A stretch of DNA of 64,000 bases, taken from positions 10,666,001 through 10,730,000 of the forward strand of contig NC_088314.1 in NCBI RefSeq assembly GCF_910592395.1. Reading direction: 5' to 3'. Position 1 is the first letter of the stretch. Each line of letters opens with the position of its first letter. Position numbers and translations under genes: made by a program. This DNA comes from Lineus longissimus. Taxonomy: Eukaryota > Nemertea > Pilidiophora > Heteronemertea > Lineidae. Below the pieces are notes generated by a model. That model saw nothing but the letters and a program-made list of their open reading frames with translations, searched no databases and was not told the origin of the DNA. Below, one piece after another: positions 23,397-34,979 of the stretch.

Positions 23397-25049
23397 AACG
23401 GCCAGGGGCCATTGTGCTCACCGTAAGTATTTTTAGTAGACAGTTACAGAAAGTGCTACAGTATGTAGGCCTCTCATAATTTATACATGCATCTGTGACC
23501 AGTTCAGAGCCGGCCCTGGCCAAGTGGTGAATCCGAGACTTGTGGTTCCAAGCTTGTAGAGTCTAGGTGAAAATGATAGTGAAGAAACTGTGCCACTCCA
23601 TGACAATGGTGAATATATTTTTAACTTTGACCTCAGTGACCCTGACAGGTAGGTCAAATAACAAACCAGGGTGATATGTGATGTAGACACATCCACCTGA
23701 CCATAACAATTTCATCACTCGTTTCACTACAGCAATCGGCAAAAAACGATTTCCAAGATGGCCGCCTAATTAAATCTATGGCACCAAATAAATCAAAAAA
23801 TGAAGAAAATGTAAGATAGAACTCAGAAAAGAAAAAAGGAAAAGATGAAAAATAAAAATATTTTTGGCTGTCCTTGACCGGGGTTTGAACTCACGACCTT
23901 TGGATTGCCACAATACGAGGAAAAACCCACAAAACATGCAATTTCGGCCATATTTGAATTCCGATCTGGCTGAAACTTGGCATACAAATAGTGGCTTCCT
24001 AGATGCATCATTACACAAAATTAAAACTCTTTACATTGAACAACGACAAAACGTACCAAGAACGGTAAAGTTTTCAACTTTGACCTCTGTGAACTTGAAA
24101 GGTGGGTCAAATCAAAAACCCGTAAGATATGTGATGTATCCTTGCTGGGAGTACCTACCATGAAACTTTTATCAAAAACAAATCAGTAATAAGCGAGAAA
24201 TCACACTTTTTGAGTTTTGAGTTTGGGCCCCCTGGTGGCCAAGTCAATAATCAGACCGAACCAAAATTCAGTGTAAAAGGTCAACTGACCTAGGGGGTCA
24301 CTTGTTCAAAGTTTCAAGTTCATAACTGTTGCGGTTGAGAAACGTGCCATAGTTACACTAAAACGGCAAATTTACGCCATTTGACCTCTGCGACCTTAAA
24401 AAGTAGGTCAAATCCGAAAAATCGTGCAACATCTGAGGTAACATTGCTAGGGGTCCCTGCCATAAAAATTTCATCAAAAACAATTTGCTAATAAGCAGGC
24501 TATTGCACTTCTTACTTTTTCTGTTTTGGCCCCCTGGTGGCAAAGTCAAGAATCAGATCAGGCTGAAATTCAGCACCAGAGGTTATCTGATATAGGGGGT
24601 TATATGTACCAAGTTTCAAGCTCATAGCTTTGGTGGTTGAGAAACGTGCCATAGTTACACTCAAACGGCCAATTCACGCCATTTGACCTCTGCGACCTTG
24701 AAAAGTAGATCAAATTAAAAACCCGTAAGATATATGATGTATCCTTGCTATGAGTACCTACCACAAAAGTTTTATCGAAAACAAGTCACTAATAAGCGAG
24801 ATATCACACTTTTTAGATATCCACATTTGGCCCCCTGGTGGCCAAGTAAAAAATCATATCGGACAGAAATTTAGTGTCACGGTCATCTGACCTAGGGGGT
24901 CATGTGTACAAAGTTTTAAGTTCATAGGCCTAGCGGTTAAAAAACGTGCCACTGTTTTTGAACTAGGATACGACGGACGACGACGACGACGGACGACGAC
25001 GGACGACGGACACTGCGGTATCGTATAGACTCCCCTACGGTGAGCCAAA
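23397..25049 (+). repeat. GGTGAGC-family repeat, copy B'; inverted twin of 2006-3603
   Basis: Starts GGCCAGGGGCCATTGTGCTC and ends CTACGGTGAGCCAAAAAG. From 23433 onward it is the reverse complement of 2006-3603, including the same translated pieces on the opposite strand. It carries four TGACCT blocks and a GAC-rich 3' end at 24968-25012. It retains a 5' end (23397-23432) that the twin lacks. Confidence 0.8.
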
Positions 25050-25057
25050 AAGCATAC

Positions 25058-25380
25058 ACACAAAACTCACTTATTTGGAGGAATTCAGTAACAACTTCGT
25101 TAGAGTGATGAAAACAAGTTTTTAACTATATTTCAAGCAACAGTTCATATTCATCTGTTTTAGACTCGGAATAAGGAGGAAAATGTCGATCACAAAAAGT
25201 GGAGAATATTTGGTACCATGGCATATCATGTGACCAAATATTCTCAACTTTTTGTGATTTTTTCCTCCTTATCCAGAGTCTAAAACAGATAATTTAGAAC
25301 CATTGAGGTGATCATGTGTTGGATATATGTTTCTAGTATAGTTAGGTTATTTAATATCTCCAAATAAATGAGTTTTGTGT
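25058..25380. mobile_element. Long hairpin MITE (~323 bp)
   Basis: Outer arms: 25058-25080 pairs with 25358-25380. Inner arms: 25153-25214 pairs with 25233-25290 with few mismatches. The whole element can fold back on itself. It sits directly after the GGTGAGC terminus of copy B'. No coding sequence. Confidence 0.75.
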
Positions 25381-25799
25381 ACATCTGTGCTTTTTTGTTC
25401 AGCATTCTATAGATGGATATCTTTGTTCAGTCATTGAAAGGAAAAAAATCCAGGTGTGGGGGTAGCCACACATCTAAAGGAGCTTAGGTGTGTGGTTTTT
25501 CGCGGCGTTCGGCGACTTGACTGTTAAAACTCTTTTTGAGTGGAAGTTCACATGTTGTGGCCCACCAGTTATTCTTTGTCTTTGTCATCAACGGCACTAT
25601 GCCAGCATCCTCCACTTTCCACGATTGGAAAGTGGAGAGCTGGACTGCCTGCCCTTCCGCCATTGTTGTGATGAGAGAGAGCCGGAATTTCATTGGTCAA
25701 ACCGATACACTGGTCTAATACATTTGGTGAAACAACAGCCAATCACGAATCATGTTACATCTTTACATTCAACATGTTCGGGATGTTTCGTCGGCTCGT

Positions 25800-27054
25800 C
25801 TGTAGCGAGGTGCGCGGGAAATTTGAGATACACGTGTGTGCGGGAGTACATAATGAATGAAGAGAAATAAAGAGAGTAACTATTGTATATCCAACAAACA
25901 ATTTTTTTTGGTTTTTCAAAATGGCGCTGAATAAATAAATCAGACCAGTTGTAGCGCTGAATTGATATGTAAAGTCAAGGACTTAGTGAGCCCCCCTTTA
26001 GGTCGGGGGAGCTCCCCCGAACCCCCTTACGAGCATATGTTATGTGCAAGCTCTAACAACTACAGCTGTTACAATGGGGGGACACCCCCCCAAACCCCCC
26101 TCCGTCGACATAGGTTTTTACCAGTGCGTTGGGGGAAGCTCCCCCCAAACCCCCCCGGTGGACAGTCAACTAGCCCTTCTGTGTCATACTGCTGGAGGGG
26201 GGGGGGGGGTGCGATGGAACCATCCATATAGTTCCTTCCGACACATTTTTGTTTTGGTAATGTAATACATTGTGATTGTCCTTATTCACGGGAATCGGGC
26301 GTTTCCAGTGATATACGACACTTAAATGGATTGTCCTCATGCATTCACTTCGGATATGCATTTTAAAATAGATGTTATGTCCTGTTAATGGGGCACGTCA
26401 TCATCGCGTACATTTGGGAAAAACTCCCTAACGAGACCGGAGCAGACGGCTGAAAGTAGTTTAATTATTGGCCGCTAGGGTGCAGAATGTCGCTCACCCG
26501 AATTTTTCACGCAACTTTTGCTAAATAGAGCTAGTTCTAGTTTGTAATTCATTTTGATACTTCAGATTTGGGTAGTAGACTAAAATAACTTAGTCGTCAG
26601 TGTGGTTTTAAGCAGGAAAAACGTGTTTGTTTTTCTTAAAGTGCCTTTTTTGGACGGGTGTGTGCGATTGTTTTGTTTATGTCACGTGACCTTGACCATG
26701 TCGACACAAAATTGAAATAAACCACCCTTTTCTGTCATTATTTAGGACAGATATTTCTCTAATAAAAATATTAATATAATTGGCCAATTTCTTAGGCATA
26801 TGTAGCGAATTCCCATGAAGATTTAAATTAATTTAAATTAATTTCAACAAATGGGATAGCAACCACCACCGGAAGATCGCGGAGAAATCGGTAAACTCAA
26901 CGGAGTTAATTCAGAAAAATACCAAAAAAAATTGTTTGTAGGATATACAATAGTTACTCTCTTTATTTCTCATCAAATCAGTATATACTCCCACACACAC
27001 GTGTATCTTAAGAGCCCCTCCTAAGAGGGGGGCTTATAAATCAGACCAGTTGTA
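25800..27054 (+). mobile_element. Element X, copy 1 (G/C-run-rich, non-coding)
   Basis: The core 25966-27036 is nearly identical to the reverse complement of 36254-37332. It begins ATGTAAAGTCAAGGACTTAG. It contains the palindrome TCGGGGGAGCTCCCCCGA, long C and G runs (26070-26210) and ends CCTCCTAAGAGGGGGGCTTA. A 19-bp direct repeat flanks it (25935-25953 and 27036-27054). 25829-25912 is an inverted match to the right end of X. No protein coding seen. Confidence 0.65.
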
Positions 27055-28225
27055 ACAGGTTACGAGAACATCTGGTTCGTATTTTGAAAACTACGGCGTG
27101 CGCGGGTATTTGCGCACCTGGATCGTATTTTACTTTTAGGTACGTGATGGTGCGCGTGCGCGATGGCGCACCTTTCCTTTCAATGACTGTTTACAAAATG
27201 ACGCCATTCTGACGTGATAATTAACTGTTGACTGCGTGTGCATACTCGTATCTCACTAGAGGGGATGGCGTGACATAACAACATCAACATCCACACGTTG
27301 TTGGTCTCACTGTGATATAAGAGTTAGTTTTTTTCGCCTATCTCGTGACTTGCATGATATTTTAGATGTATACTAACAACTTGGAAACCATTTTGTCACA
27401 ATAATAACAGCTGTACATCATCGCCATCGGTTAAGCATCATTATGTTATCGAGAGAGATCCCAGGACGATGGTTAAGACGTCATAGATATCATATCACGG
27501 TGATGAAAACCAACCATGTCGTGAACTGAAAAGATCAGGAGTGCGTGCGTATGATGTTAACAAATGAGCTGCGATGTCAACAGATATCTTGCATTCTCGG
27601 TCTAGGCCTACATCTGATGGATCTGCTGACGTCACAGCTTACCCCAACTCTTGGTCCCTTTGGCTTTATTTATCATGAGGAAATCATCATTTTGATCATA
27701 CTCGAGTCGAAAGGCAACTGAAAGACCACAGGCATACAACTTTGGGCCTAACAGATTGAGAATAGCCAGTACTAATAGCTCTCGAGTGTCCTTCTGATTC
27801 TGTACATTTACATTATTATGTACACAATTCCTATCATTTAGCAGAGAGTGTCCCGGCTATTCTGCAATTGCTCCAAGTATTCAATCAAACCAATAGGTGC
27901 ACTGACAGAAAAGAGATCTCGAATGAAGTTAACATACCTACAGGGCCACAAGAACTTTAATTTTCACTAAATATGTTTGCTTTCAAAATCTAAAGAATGA
28001 TGACTGATGTCAACTTCCTGAAAATGTCACCTCATTTCAGTTTATTTTCCTACCGTGGCGTGGCGCTGAAAAGTCTTACGCACATCACACAAATGTAGGT
28101 AATGACTTTTGAACACCCACTTTCCTTGTTTTCCCGATAGAGGCGCCGCTGTCATCGTGAAAAATGTAACGTCGCTGGAGTATGCACCGAGCATTATCCG
28201 TGATAAAAAAGATGTATTTTGGCAT
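27055..28225. other. Unassigned spacer
   Basis: AT-rich with GCGC-rich patches near 27100-27170. No ORF of note, repeat or RNA gene recognised. Confidence 0.4.
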
Positions 28226-28660
28226 AAAGAATAATATGAAAAGTCAAGGACTTAGTGCGCCCCTTTAGGTCGGGTGAGCACCCCCTCCCCCCCAAGATAG
28301 CGTAACGTTTTTACCCGCAGCTAACTGGAACCTGCTACCCGAAGAAACGGTAAATGCGGAAACCCCAGAGGTATTCCGCCCGAGGCTTCCCACCACGGAG
28401 GGAAGTCACTAGCGGGCGCTCTCGCTCACCCCGCCAATACAAAAGCCAGAATTAGTCGCTTTGGACAGTAAACAGTAAACAGTAATGAAGGGGAACCCCC
28501 CCTCCCCCCCCCCCCAACCCCTCTTGTTGGGACCATCCATAGTTCCTTCCGACACATTTTTGTTTTGGTAATATATTTATAATTCGGGGGAGGGGACCCC
28601 CCCCCCCCCCCCGCACCCCCAATTTTGGCTTTGCGGCCAGGCAGATATTTCACCATTCCT
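28226..28660 (+). repeat. Element X-related fragment with C homopolymers
   Basis: Starts AAAGTCAAGGACTTAGTG followed by CGCCCCTTTAGGTCGG, like the X left end, then diverges. Several C runs of 8-14 occur (28497-28516, 28597-28612). It shares CCATCCATAGTTCCTTCCGA with X. Confidence 0.55.
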
Positions 28661-29108
28661 TCCCTCCAGTTTTTAAAAGTACATGTACATGTAGTTCATA
28701 TTTTTTCCAATCATGGCAAATTGATTAAATGATGCTACAAGCCAATAACAGGCCTAGAGATTAAATTCACCGATCTTTGGATCCCTTATGGTTGGGATTT
28801 TAGAGGTGATTTAAGGGAGTCAAATCCTTGTTGCATTTCAAATCAAGAGTAGGAAGACTACTCGATGTTATAACAAACAGACTATAACAAAAATAACCCA
28901 AGTGAACTACAGGCCCTGTGATGTAATCATATGGTTTGGTAATATGCCATGATTGGTAAGCATGATTATAGGCCAATGTTTATTTACAATATACAAAGGA
29001 ATAAAGTTCACCCATGACTAAAAATAATGAATTCATTTTGGATTTTCATAATTTTTAGGCATTAATTTCATGACTAGCTTGGCCCAACTGATGCCTTTAG
29101 CTTGGATA
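28661..29108. other. Unassigned AT-rich spacer
   Basis: No ORF, repeat or RNA gene recognised. Confidence 0.4.
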
Positions 29109-29407
29109 AGTCACTAATCGAAGATTTAAATTAATTTCAACCAATGGGATAGCAACCACCACCGGAAGATCGCGGAGAAATCGGTAAACTAAACGGAGTA
29201 AATTCAGAAAAAAACCAAAAACAATTGTTTGTGGGATATACAATAGTTACTCTCATTATTTCTCATCATTATATACTCCCGCACACACGTGTATCTTAAG
29301 AGCCCCTCCTAAGAGGGGGGGCTTAATATGTTATACTCCCGCACACACGTGTATCTTAAGAGCCCCTCCTAAGAGGGGGGCTTAATATGTAAAGTCAAGG
29401 ACTTAGT
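29109..29407 (+). repeat. Element X fragment with duplicated terminus
   Basis: Matches X from TTTAAATTAATTTCAACCAA to the right end. The terminal ~55-bp block (ACTCCCGCACACACGTGTAT to AAGAGGGGGGCTTAATATG) occurs twice in tandem (29273-29328 and 29333-29389). It then runs into an X left end (GTAAAGTCAAGGACTTAG), interrupted at 29407 by the gypsy LTR. Confidence 0.65.
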
Positions 29408-29646
29408 TGTTGTATTTCCTCGTGCTTCTTTGATGGAGGAGAGAAGTCGTGGTTTCTGTATATATCTACTTTAATCTAACACACATGAGATGTTGACCAT
29501 TACATTGAGATACAAGAAGTGAAGACAAAGAAGACGCTCACCTTATATGACTAATGATATACTAATTAGTATGCTAATAGGTGATGGTACGATGATGCTG
29601 GTTTATGATGCTAATCGCAGATGGCGCTGCGCTCGATAATATAACA
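29408..29646 (-). repeat. Ty3/gypsy 3' LTR (239 bp)
   Basis: On the minus strand it starts TGTTATATTATCGAGCG and ends AATACAACA (TG...CA ends). It is immediately preceded by a purine tract AGTAAAGGGGA (29647-29657). The 5' LTR is not in the window. Confidence 0.75.
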
Positions 29647-30002
29647 TCCCCTTTACTAAGAATGATTTATGTGACGGTACCTAAGCAATTTTACAGTAGC
29701 TGTTCATTTATGCGATTGTATCAAAATGTTCTTGTATAAGAAAAGTTATCAGTCCGATTTCACAGTTCTACTTCGTACAGGGTCTATTATATGTCGGGCT
29801 ATATGTCTCTAAACTATTTCACACGTATATGTATGCAAAATGAAGAATATAGGGAGAGGTTACCAGCACATCACCTGATATTATCATTTTCTTTTCCAAT
29901 TTGGAAATCCTTCATCCAATTTGGAGGTCGCCTTTCACGTTGCGATCGGCGGGTAGTTTCTTGTGGCGTCGCAGCTGCTGGAGTTGTCACGTTACTATTA
30001 TT

Positions 30003-31338
30003 TTAGCTGGAAGGTGTCTGGGGAACGATCCTTGCGGGTGTTTGGGGTATGATCGTTGCAGGTGTTTGAGGTATTGCGACCACACCTGACTCAGTTCCGT
30101 TTCCGCTGCTCCGTTCTCGCGTGTTGCGCGGTTGCATACCACCTGGCTCGTATGCGTCAAATTTGCTGTTGTCTACTGATGGGGGATCGGCAAAAATAAC
30201 CTGGCGTGACCTTAAAAGGCTTCTATTCCTACGTAGTGATCTGCCGTTGATGCTGCATTGTAATAGTATACGACCGTGGTTCTGGGCCAATACCGGTAAT
30301 GATTCCTGGTGACCAAGTGCGCTTGGCCACGTCGCGATAGAATATTGGTTGCTGCAGGGACAGTTCTGGTAGCTCTTTTGCGTCTTGGTTGTACCAAGCT
30401 GTGGTCTTAGCTTGCGATTGTTGCCTACTTTCGATTTCGATCTCGGTCGCAGTCGATCTCGTATGAGTCGGTAGACTGTTGGGTATTTTCCTGTTGAACA
30501 TCATCTCAGCTGGCGACGGTAGGTTCGGACCTAAGGGCGTTGTGCGATGTGCCAGTAGTGATGTTTGAAGGTTGGCATTTTTCTTGATTATTTTTTCGGC
30601 GATTTTGACTTGGCTTTCCACGAAGCCATGTGACTTAGAATGTTTCGGTGAACTGGTCACGTGGTTTATCCCTAGTCTCTGGACCATTGTTTGGTAATGT
30701 CCACCTATGAACGGTCCACCGTTGTCTGATATGATAGTGTTTGGGATGCCAAACGTTGCGAAGATTTTTTCGGTTGCGATCGTGGTTGCTCTGCTGGAAA
30801 TGTCCTTCATTTCTTCGACAAACGGAAACTTGGAGTAATAATCGGCTATTACGAGGTAATCCTTGTTTGCATATTGTACGTAATCCGTACCAATCGTGTG
30901 CATTGGTATGTTCGGGACATCCGGTATAATTGGATCAAGCGGTTCCTTTGATTGTGCCGCCTGGTGCGTTTGACACGGCATGCAATGTTTCACAATGTTC
31001 TCAATGTCACGGTTAATTCCTGGCCAGTAGATGGCGCTCCGTGCTCTTTGTTGGCATCGTGTGATGCCTTGGTGGCCTTCGTGTATTGTGGCAAGATATT
31101 CCGAACGTAGTGCGTCTGGGATCACTATTTGCGATCCTTTGAGGATGATTCCGTCCTCGATTGAGAGTTGGTCGCGAAAAGGCCAGTAGTCCTTTACGTG
31201 AGGGGCGATCTCCTTTTGCCTGGCGGGAAATCCACGTACGATTAGTTGTTTGAGCGGGACGAGTTGTTCGTCCTTTTCCGTTTCCTTTCTGAGGGTGATC
31301 AGTTTGGATTCACTAAACTGAACCATGCAGACTTTCAC
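30003..31338 (-). pseudogene. Ty3/gypsy integrase (C-terminal pol), frameshifted
   Basis: Would insert element cDNA into DNA. The frame 31338-30229 carries an HHCC zinc-binding module (HEGHQG, then IVKHCMPCQTHQ). The core has catalytic aspartates in TIGTDYVQY and TIISDNGGPF and the glutamate in HGFVESQVK. The C-terminal region includes RTWSPGIITGIGP. The last part, with GRSLRRNRSLLR (the usual YRRNRRxLR-type motif before the C-terminal tail), is in a different frame (30290-30003). One indel therefore lies near 30250-30290. A short IPQTPA repeat ends the protein. Upstream RT is absent. Confidence 0.85.
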
Positions 31339-31559
31339 GTTTAAGTTTATTTCTGGATCGTTTCGTCTTCGGGAGGCGGGATAAACTGTCTGGTAAGTTG
31401 CAGGTTGGATGCGGCGGAATGCCGAGGCTTGAGAAATAATTAGAAGCTCACTGCTAGGTTGAACTGCGCTATTCAGCCAATGTTAAGACTGTACATGTGT
31501 TTTTCAGATAGATCAGGTCAAATGTACTTGGAAGATCTTTTCGTCACTGAACCCTAATG

Positions 31560-31775
31560 GTGTGATCACAAATAGTAATGTTACACAGCTCTGGGCTGCC
31601 AGTGTCATAGTTTACACCGTGAAAGGAGCTATACTCTGTTTCTTCAGCCTGGTAAGGCCAGCCTAAGAATAATCTAGTCTGTGCAACACCACTGTTTTTG
31701 GTAATGTGACATGGTCACATTGCTAAGTTCACCTCAGTACCCTTGGCCAGAACGGTATGAGAGATACTTTATTAC
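31560..31775 (+). repeat. Dispersed ~200-bp repeat, copy 1 of 3
   Basis: Shares TGTTACACAG, GGGC(T/A)GCC.GTGTCA, a GTGCAAC.CCACTxT string, GTGATxTGGTCACATT and TTTGGCCAGAACG-like strings with 32395-32600 and 34980-35390. Non-coding. Confidence 0.6.
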
Positions 31776-32073
31776 TATAAGTATATCCAACAAGGGACTA
31801 TAGAAATATGTCTTGCCACTGTCGTGGGGATTAACTTGTGCAAAATATGCAATGTACATGCACATGTAGGGAAAAGGTTTTAGGTTTGAATTCGGGGTCA
31901 TCCGATATAGCAGAATAAAAATTTAAGAAAACCATCGTCTAATATGGGATGATTAATAAAAGAAGTTTTTCCTCAATCCTTATACTGCCTGTGAAAATCC
32001 CGGAACTCTAAAACTTTCGTAAATCGAGAAAAGGGTACAGAACTAAATTAATGTATAAAGTGTTTTTTATATG

Positions 32074-32353
32074 TAGGGTGACCCAGAAAACGTTTCCCTC
32101 GCACAATATGTGACCCGTCACAGCAAAACCAGGCGCATGTCGCTCTGAGCTTGGCAGGTTGAGACGGACTCTCTGTTCATTTCACTATTGTCTGCCTTTT
32201 GTGAAATATGAGCACATCAATTTCTTCCATTATCTCCTGGTGTCATTTAGGCTCTTCTTCTGTGCGACAAGCGCCTGGTTTTGCTGTGACGGGTCACATA
32301 TAATTCCATTGTGTATCCATTGTGTGAGGGAAGGTTTTCTGGGCCACCCTGTA
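32074..32353. mobile_element. Nested-palindrome MITE with TA ends (~280 bp)
   Basis: Outer arms: TAGGGTGACCCAGAAAACG (left) and its imperfect complement at 32318-32353. Inner perfect 30-bp arms lie at 32107-32136 and 32271-32300. TA flanks suggest a Tc1/mariner-type target. 32107-32167 recurs in reverse at 38840-38900. Confidence 0.65.
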
Positions 32354-32394
32354 GATCGGGCCAAAGGCACTTGGCTGACCTCTTGTCACAAAAT

Positions 32395-32605
32395 CACAAA
32401 TAGCAATGTTACACAGCCCTGGGCAGCCGGTGTCACAGTTGACCGGTTTTAGTTGACACCGTGGACGAGCAATGGGTGGTTAGGCCTACCTTAAGGGTTA
32501 TCTAATGTTGTGCAACTCCACTATCCTTTGATCAATGTGATCTGGTCACATTCCTGAGTCCACTAATCAACTTTGGCCAGAACGATATAAAATACACTTT
32601 ATATA
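32395..32605 (+). repeat. Dispersed ~200-bp repeat, copy 2 of 3
   Basis: Same string order as copies 1 and 3. It serves as an uninterrupted comparison for the MITE in copy 3. Confidence 0.6.
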
Positions 32606-33266
32606 ATCACAATTCTCATTCTGTCATCATCTTTGTATTACGAGTATCCAGTGAATCATTACGCTAATTTTCTATCGAGGCCTATTCAAACCGAACATGA
32701 ACTTACAAACTGGGTAACAAAGCATACTTATGTATCATATTTTCATAATGGTTGCCTAATGCAAATTCGCCTTGAACCTACATATTTTCCCGAAGTTAAT
32801 TCGCCTATTATCAATTCGCCTTTTGTCATTTGCGTCGCCGAAAATATGGTATGTGACAAACCCCAGACGCAGCTTGACAAAGGGCCTAGCTTGGAAGGCA
32901 ACAGCTGAGGTTCATTGAAGCGTCAAAAATTATCAACTTTCTAAAAAACTGGATCACAACACCAAATGTCTTCATGTACTTATTTCTCTAAAACCAGTAC
33001 CTCCTCTACCTATGTTAAGTTCGAGACTGATTCGGCCAGTAGTTTTTCTAATTCTGGGGGAACACAGTGCATTTATTCCACTTACACCTTACTTTTCCTT
33101 GGCAAAACTGAGGTGGTCTTTTTCGTTTGCCTGAAATTCAAAAACTGTCCCTAAAACTGGGCCAGACACCATCAGTTTTATAAAGTGTTCTCTCTAGAAC
33201 TCCGTTTTATTAATTAGTAATACAAAAAGTTGAGACGGAAGCAATAGGAATAAAGTTATGAAGTAC

Positions 33267-33835
33267 TTTCGAAACATGACTCAGTTTAGTGACTTTCGAA
33301 ACATGACTCGGTTTAGTGACTTTCGAAACGTGACTCAGTTAAGTGACTTTCGAAACATGACTCGGTTTAGTGACTTTCGAAACATGACTCGGTTAAGTGA
33401 CTTTCGAAACATGACTCAGTTTAGTGACTTTCGAAACATGACTCAGTTTAGTGACTTTCGAAACATGACTCAGTTTAGTGACTTTCGAAACATGACTCAG
33501 TTTAGTGACTTTCGAAACATGACTCAATTAAGTGACTTTCGAAACATGACTCGGTTTAGTGACTTTCGAAACATGACTCAGTTTAGTGACTTTCGAAACA
33601 TGACTCTTTTAAGTGACTTTCGAAACATGACTCCTTTAAGTGACTTTCGAAACATGACTCGGTTAAGTGACTTTCAAAACATGACTCAGTTTAGTGACTT
33701 TCGAAACATGACTCAGTTAAGTGACTTTCAAAACATGACTCGGTTTAGTGACTTTCGAAACATAACTCGGTTAAGTGGCTTGCGAAACACGACTCAGTTT
33801 ATAGGGTGACTTTCGAAACATGACCCAGATTAGTG
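33267..33835 (+). repeat. 27-bp minisatellite, 20 open-frame units
   Basis: Twenty consecutive 27-bp units (33267-33806) plus a partial unit. The consensus starts TTTCGAAACATGACTCAGTT and continues TAGTGAC. Because 27 is a multiple of three, one frame stays open for 183 codons as repeats of FRNMT(Q/R)(F/L)SD. Differences between units are mainly CAG/CGG and TTT/TTA, both amino-acid changing, which argues against selection on a protein. No other gene signals flank it. Confidence 0.9.
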
Positions 33836-34975
33836 ACTAAAATAACGACCTACCTCAGATGTCCATATGTTTTTAGATCCAAAAATGTGTCCACAAATAT
33901 ACGTCGCCTTGAAAAGTCCTAAAACCACTCCAAAGGAATTCTACGAAATTCGTCACAAAACTGCTTTAAACAGAAAAAGTGACCAGAGAATCGTCCAAGT
34001 GTAACTGATCAATCCTATTAGATATATTCCAAAGTTAGAAGTAATCCAAGATACAATTTCTGCGATTGGAGCTATCCAGAGCAGTGCCAACTGAATGCGC
34101 GGAACGAATGACAGTCAGTGTCTCATTCTAGTGTTTAGAAGCCTCGCTAGTCGGACTATTGGCTTAGGCGTACAGGGCCGACTCGTGGGCTGCTCAGAGT
34201 GGCTCAATAAATATGTTACACTTACAAAATGGTTAATATCTATTATAATTTTGGCATTTACCTCAAACATACATATGTAGGCGCAAGTGAGATTTCACAT
34301 GAGTCAATAAAATCTGTCCTGTGCAGTCAACCATGGAAGGATCGTGATTTTGCTGGCGTCAACTTAATCGAGAGATCTTGTTCTTCAAGTACATATATAT
34401 GTTTGAGGGTAAATGCCAAAATGATAAAATTTATTAACCATTTTGTAAGTGTAACATTATTTATTGAGCCACTCTATGTACATAATACGTGTACATTGTT
34501 GTGCATAAGTTTTGGTAAAAAAGTACACCTTGGACCAATCAATCTGCACAAAATTTTATATGTGTCAAGAAGAACCCTTTGCCAATAGCATAATAAAGTT
34601 TAAAAACATTCCAATACCGATTGCCTGAGAAAAAAAGATTTCCGTACACCATATCCATCAAAACGTCACTGGCGCATTGATATGGCCCTGTCAAAATACA
34701 AGTTCTAAACTGACCAGTGAGACCACATTTTCTTAAATATATTATCAAAAAGCATATTTCTGTGATGGCCTGACTCTGTAGATTAAGAATCAACCACAGA
34801 TTGAGAATTAATTCCACTTTGGTCCATCCCAGCCATGTATTTACCACAACTTGACATTTTGATAAGCTCTATGTGTGCCACACTTCCGGTCGTGGATGAA
34901 TACATGTCTCTGCCCCGATGAGGTTTTTTTTTTTTTTCATTGCTGGAAATGAAATTGTTGTACAGGTAGACCTGG
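33836..34975. other. Unassigned AT-rich spacer
   Basis: A T homopolymer at 34925-34939. No gene or named repeat recognised. Confidence 0.4.
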
Positions 34976-34979
34976 GCAA

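Larger units (their letters stand above)
29408..31370 (-). mobile_element. 5'-truncated Ty3/gypsy retrotransposon
   Basis: Contains the integrase part of pol, a ~350-bp 3' UTR, a polypurine tract and the 3' LTR. The left part of pol (protease, RT, RNase H) is missing. The upstream boundary is near 31370, where coding similarity fades. It inserted into an element X fragment on its 3' side. Confidence 0.75.

Noticed and set aside
25490-25870. 126-aa ORF as a gene
   Set aside because: Cysteine-rich by chance; runs into the inverted end of element X and has no family resemblance.
33267-33835. CRISPR-like array
   Set aside because: Units are directly adjacent with no spacers; it is a minisatellite in an animal genome.
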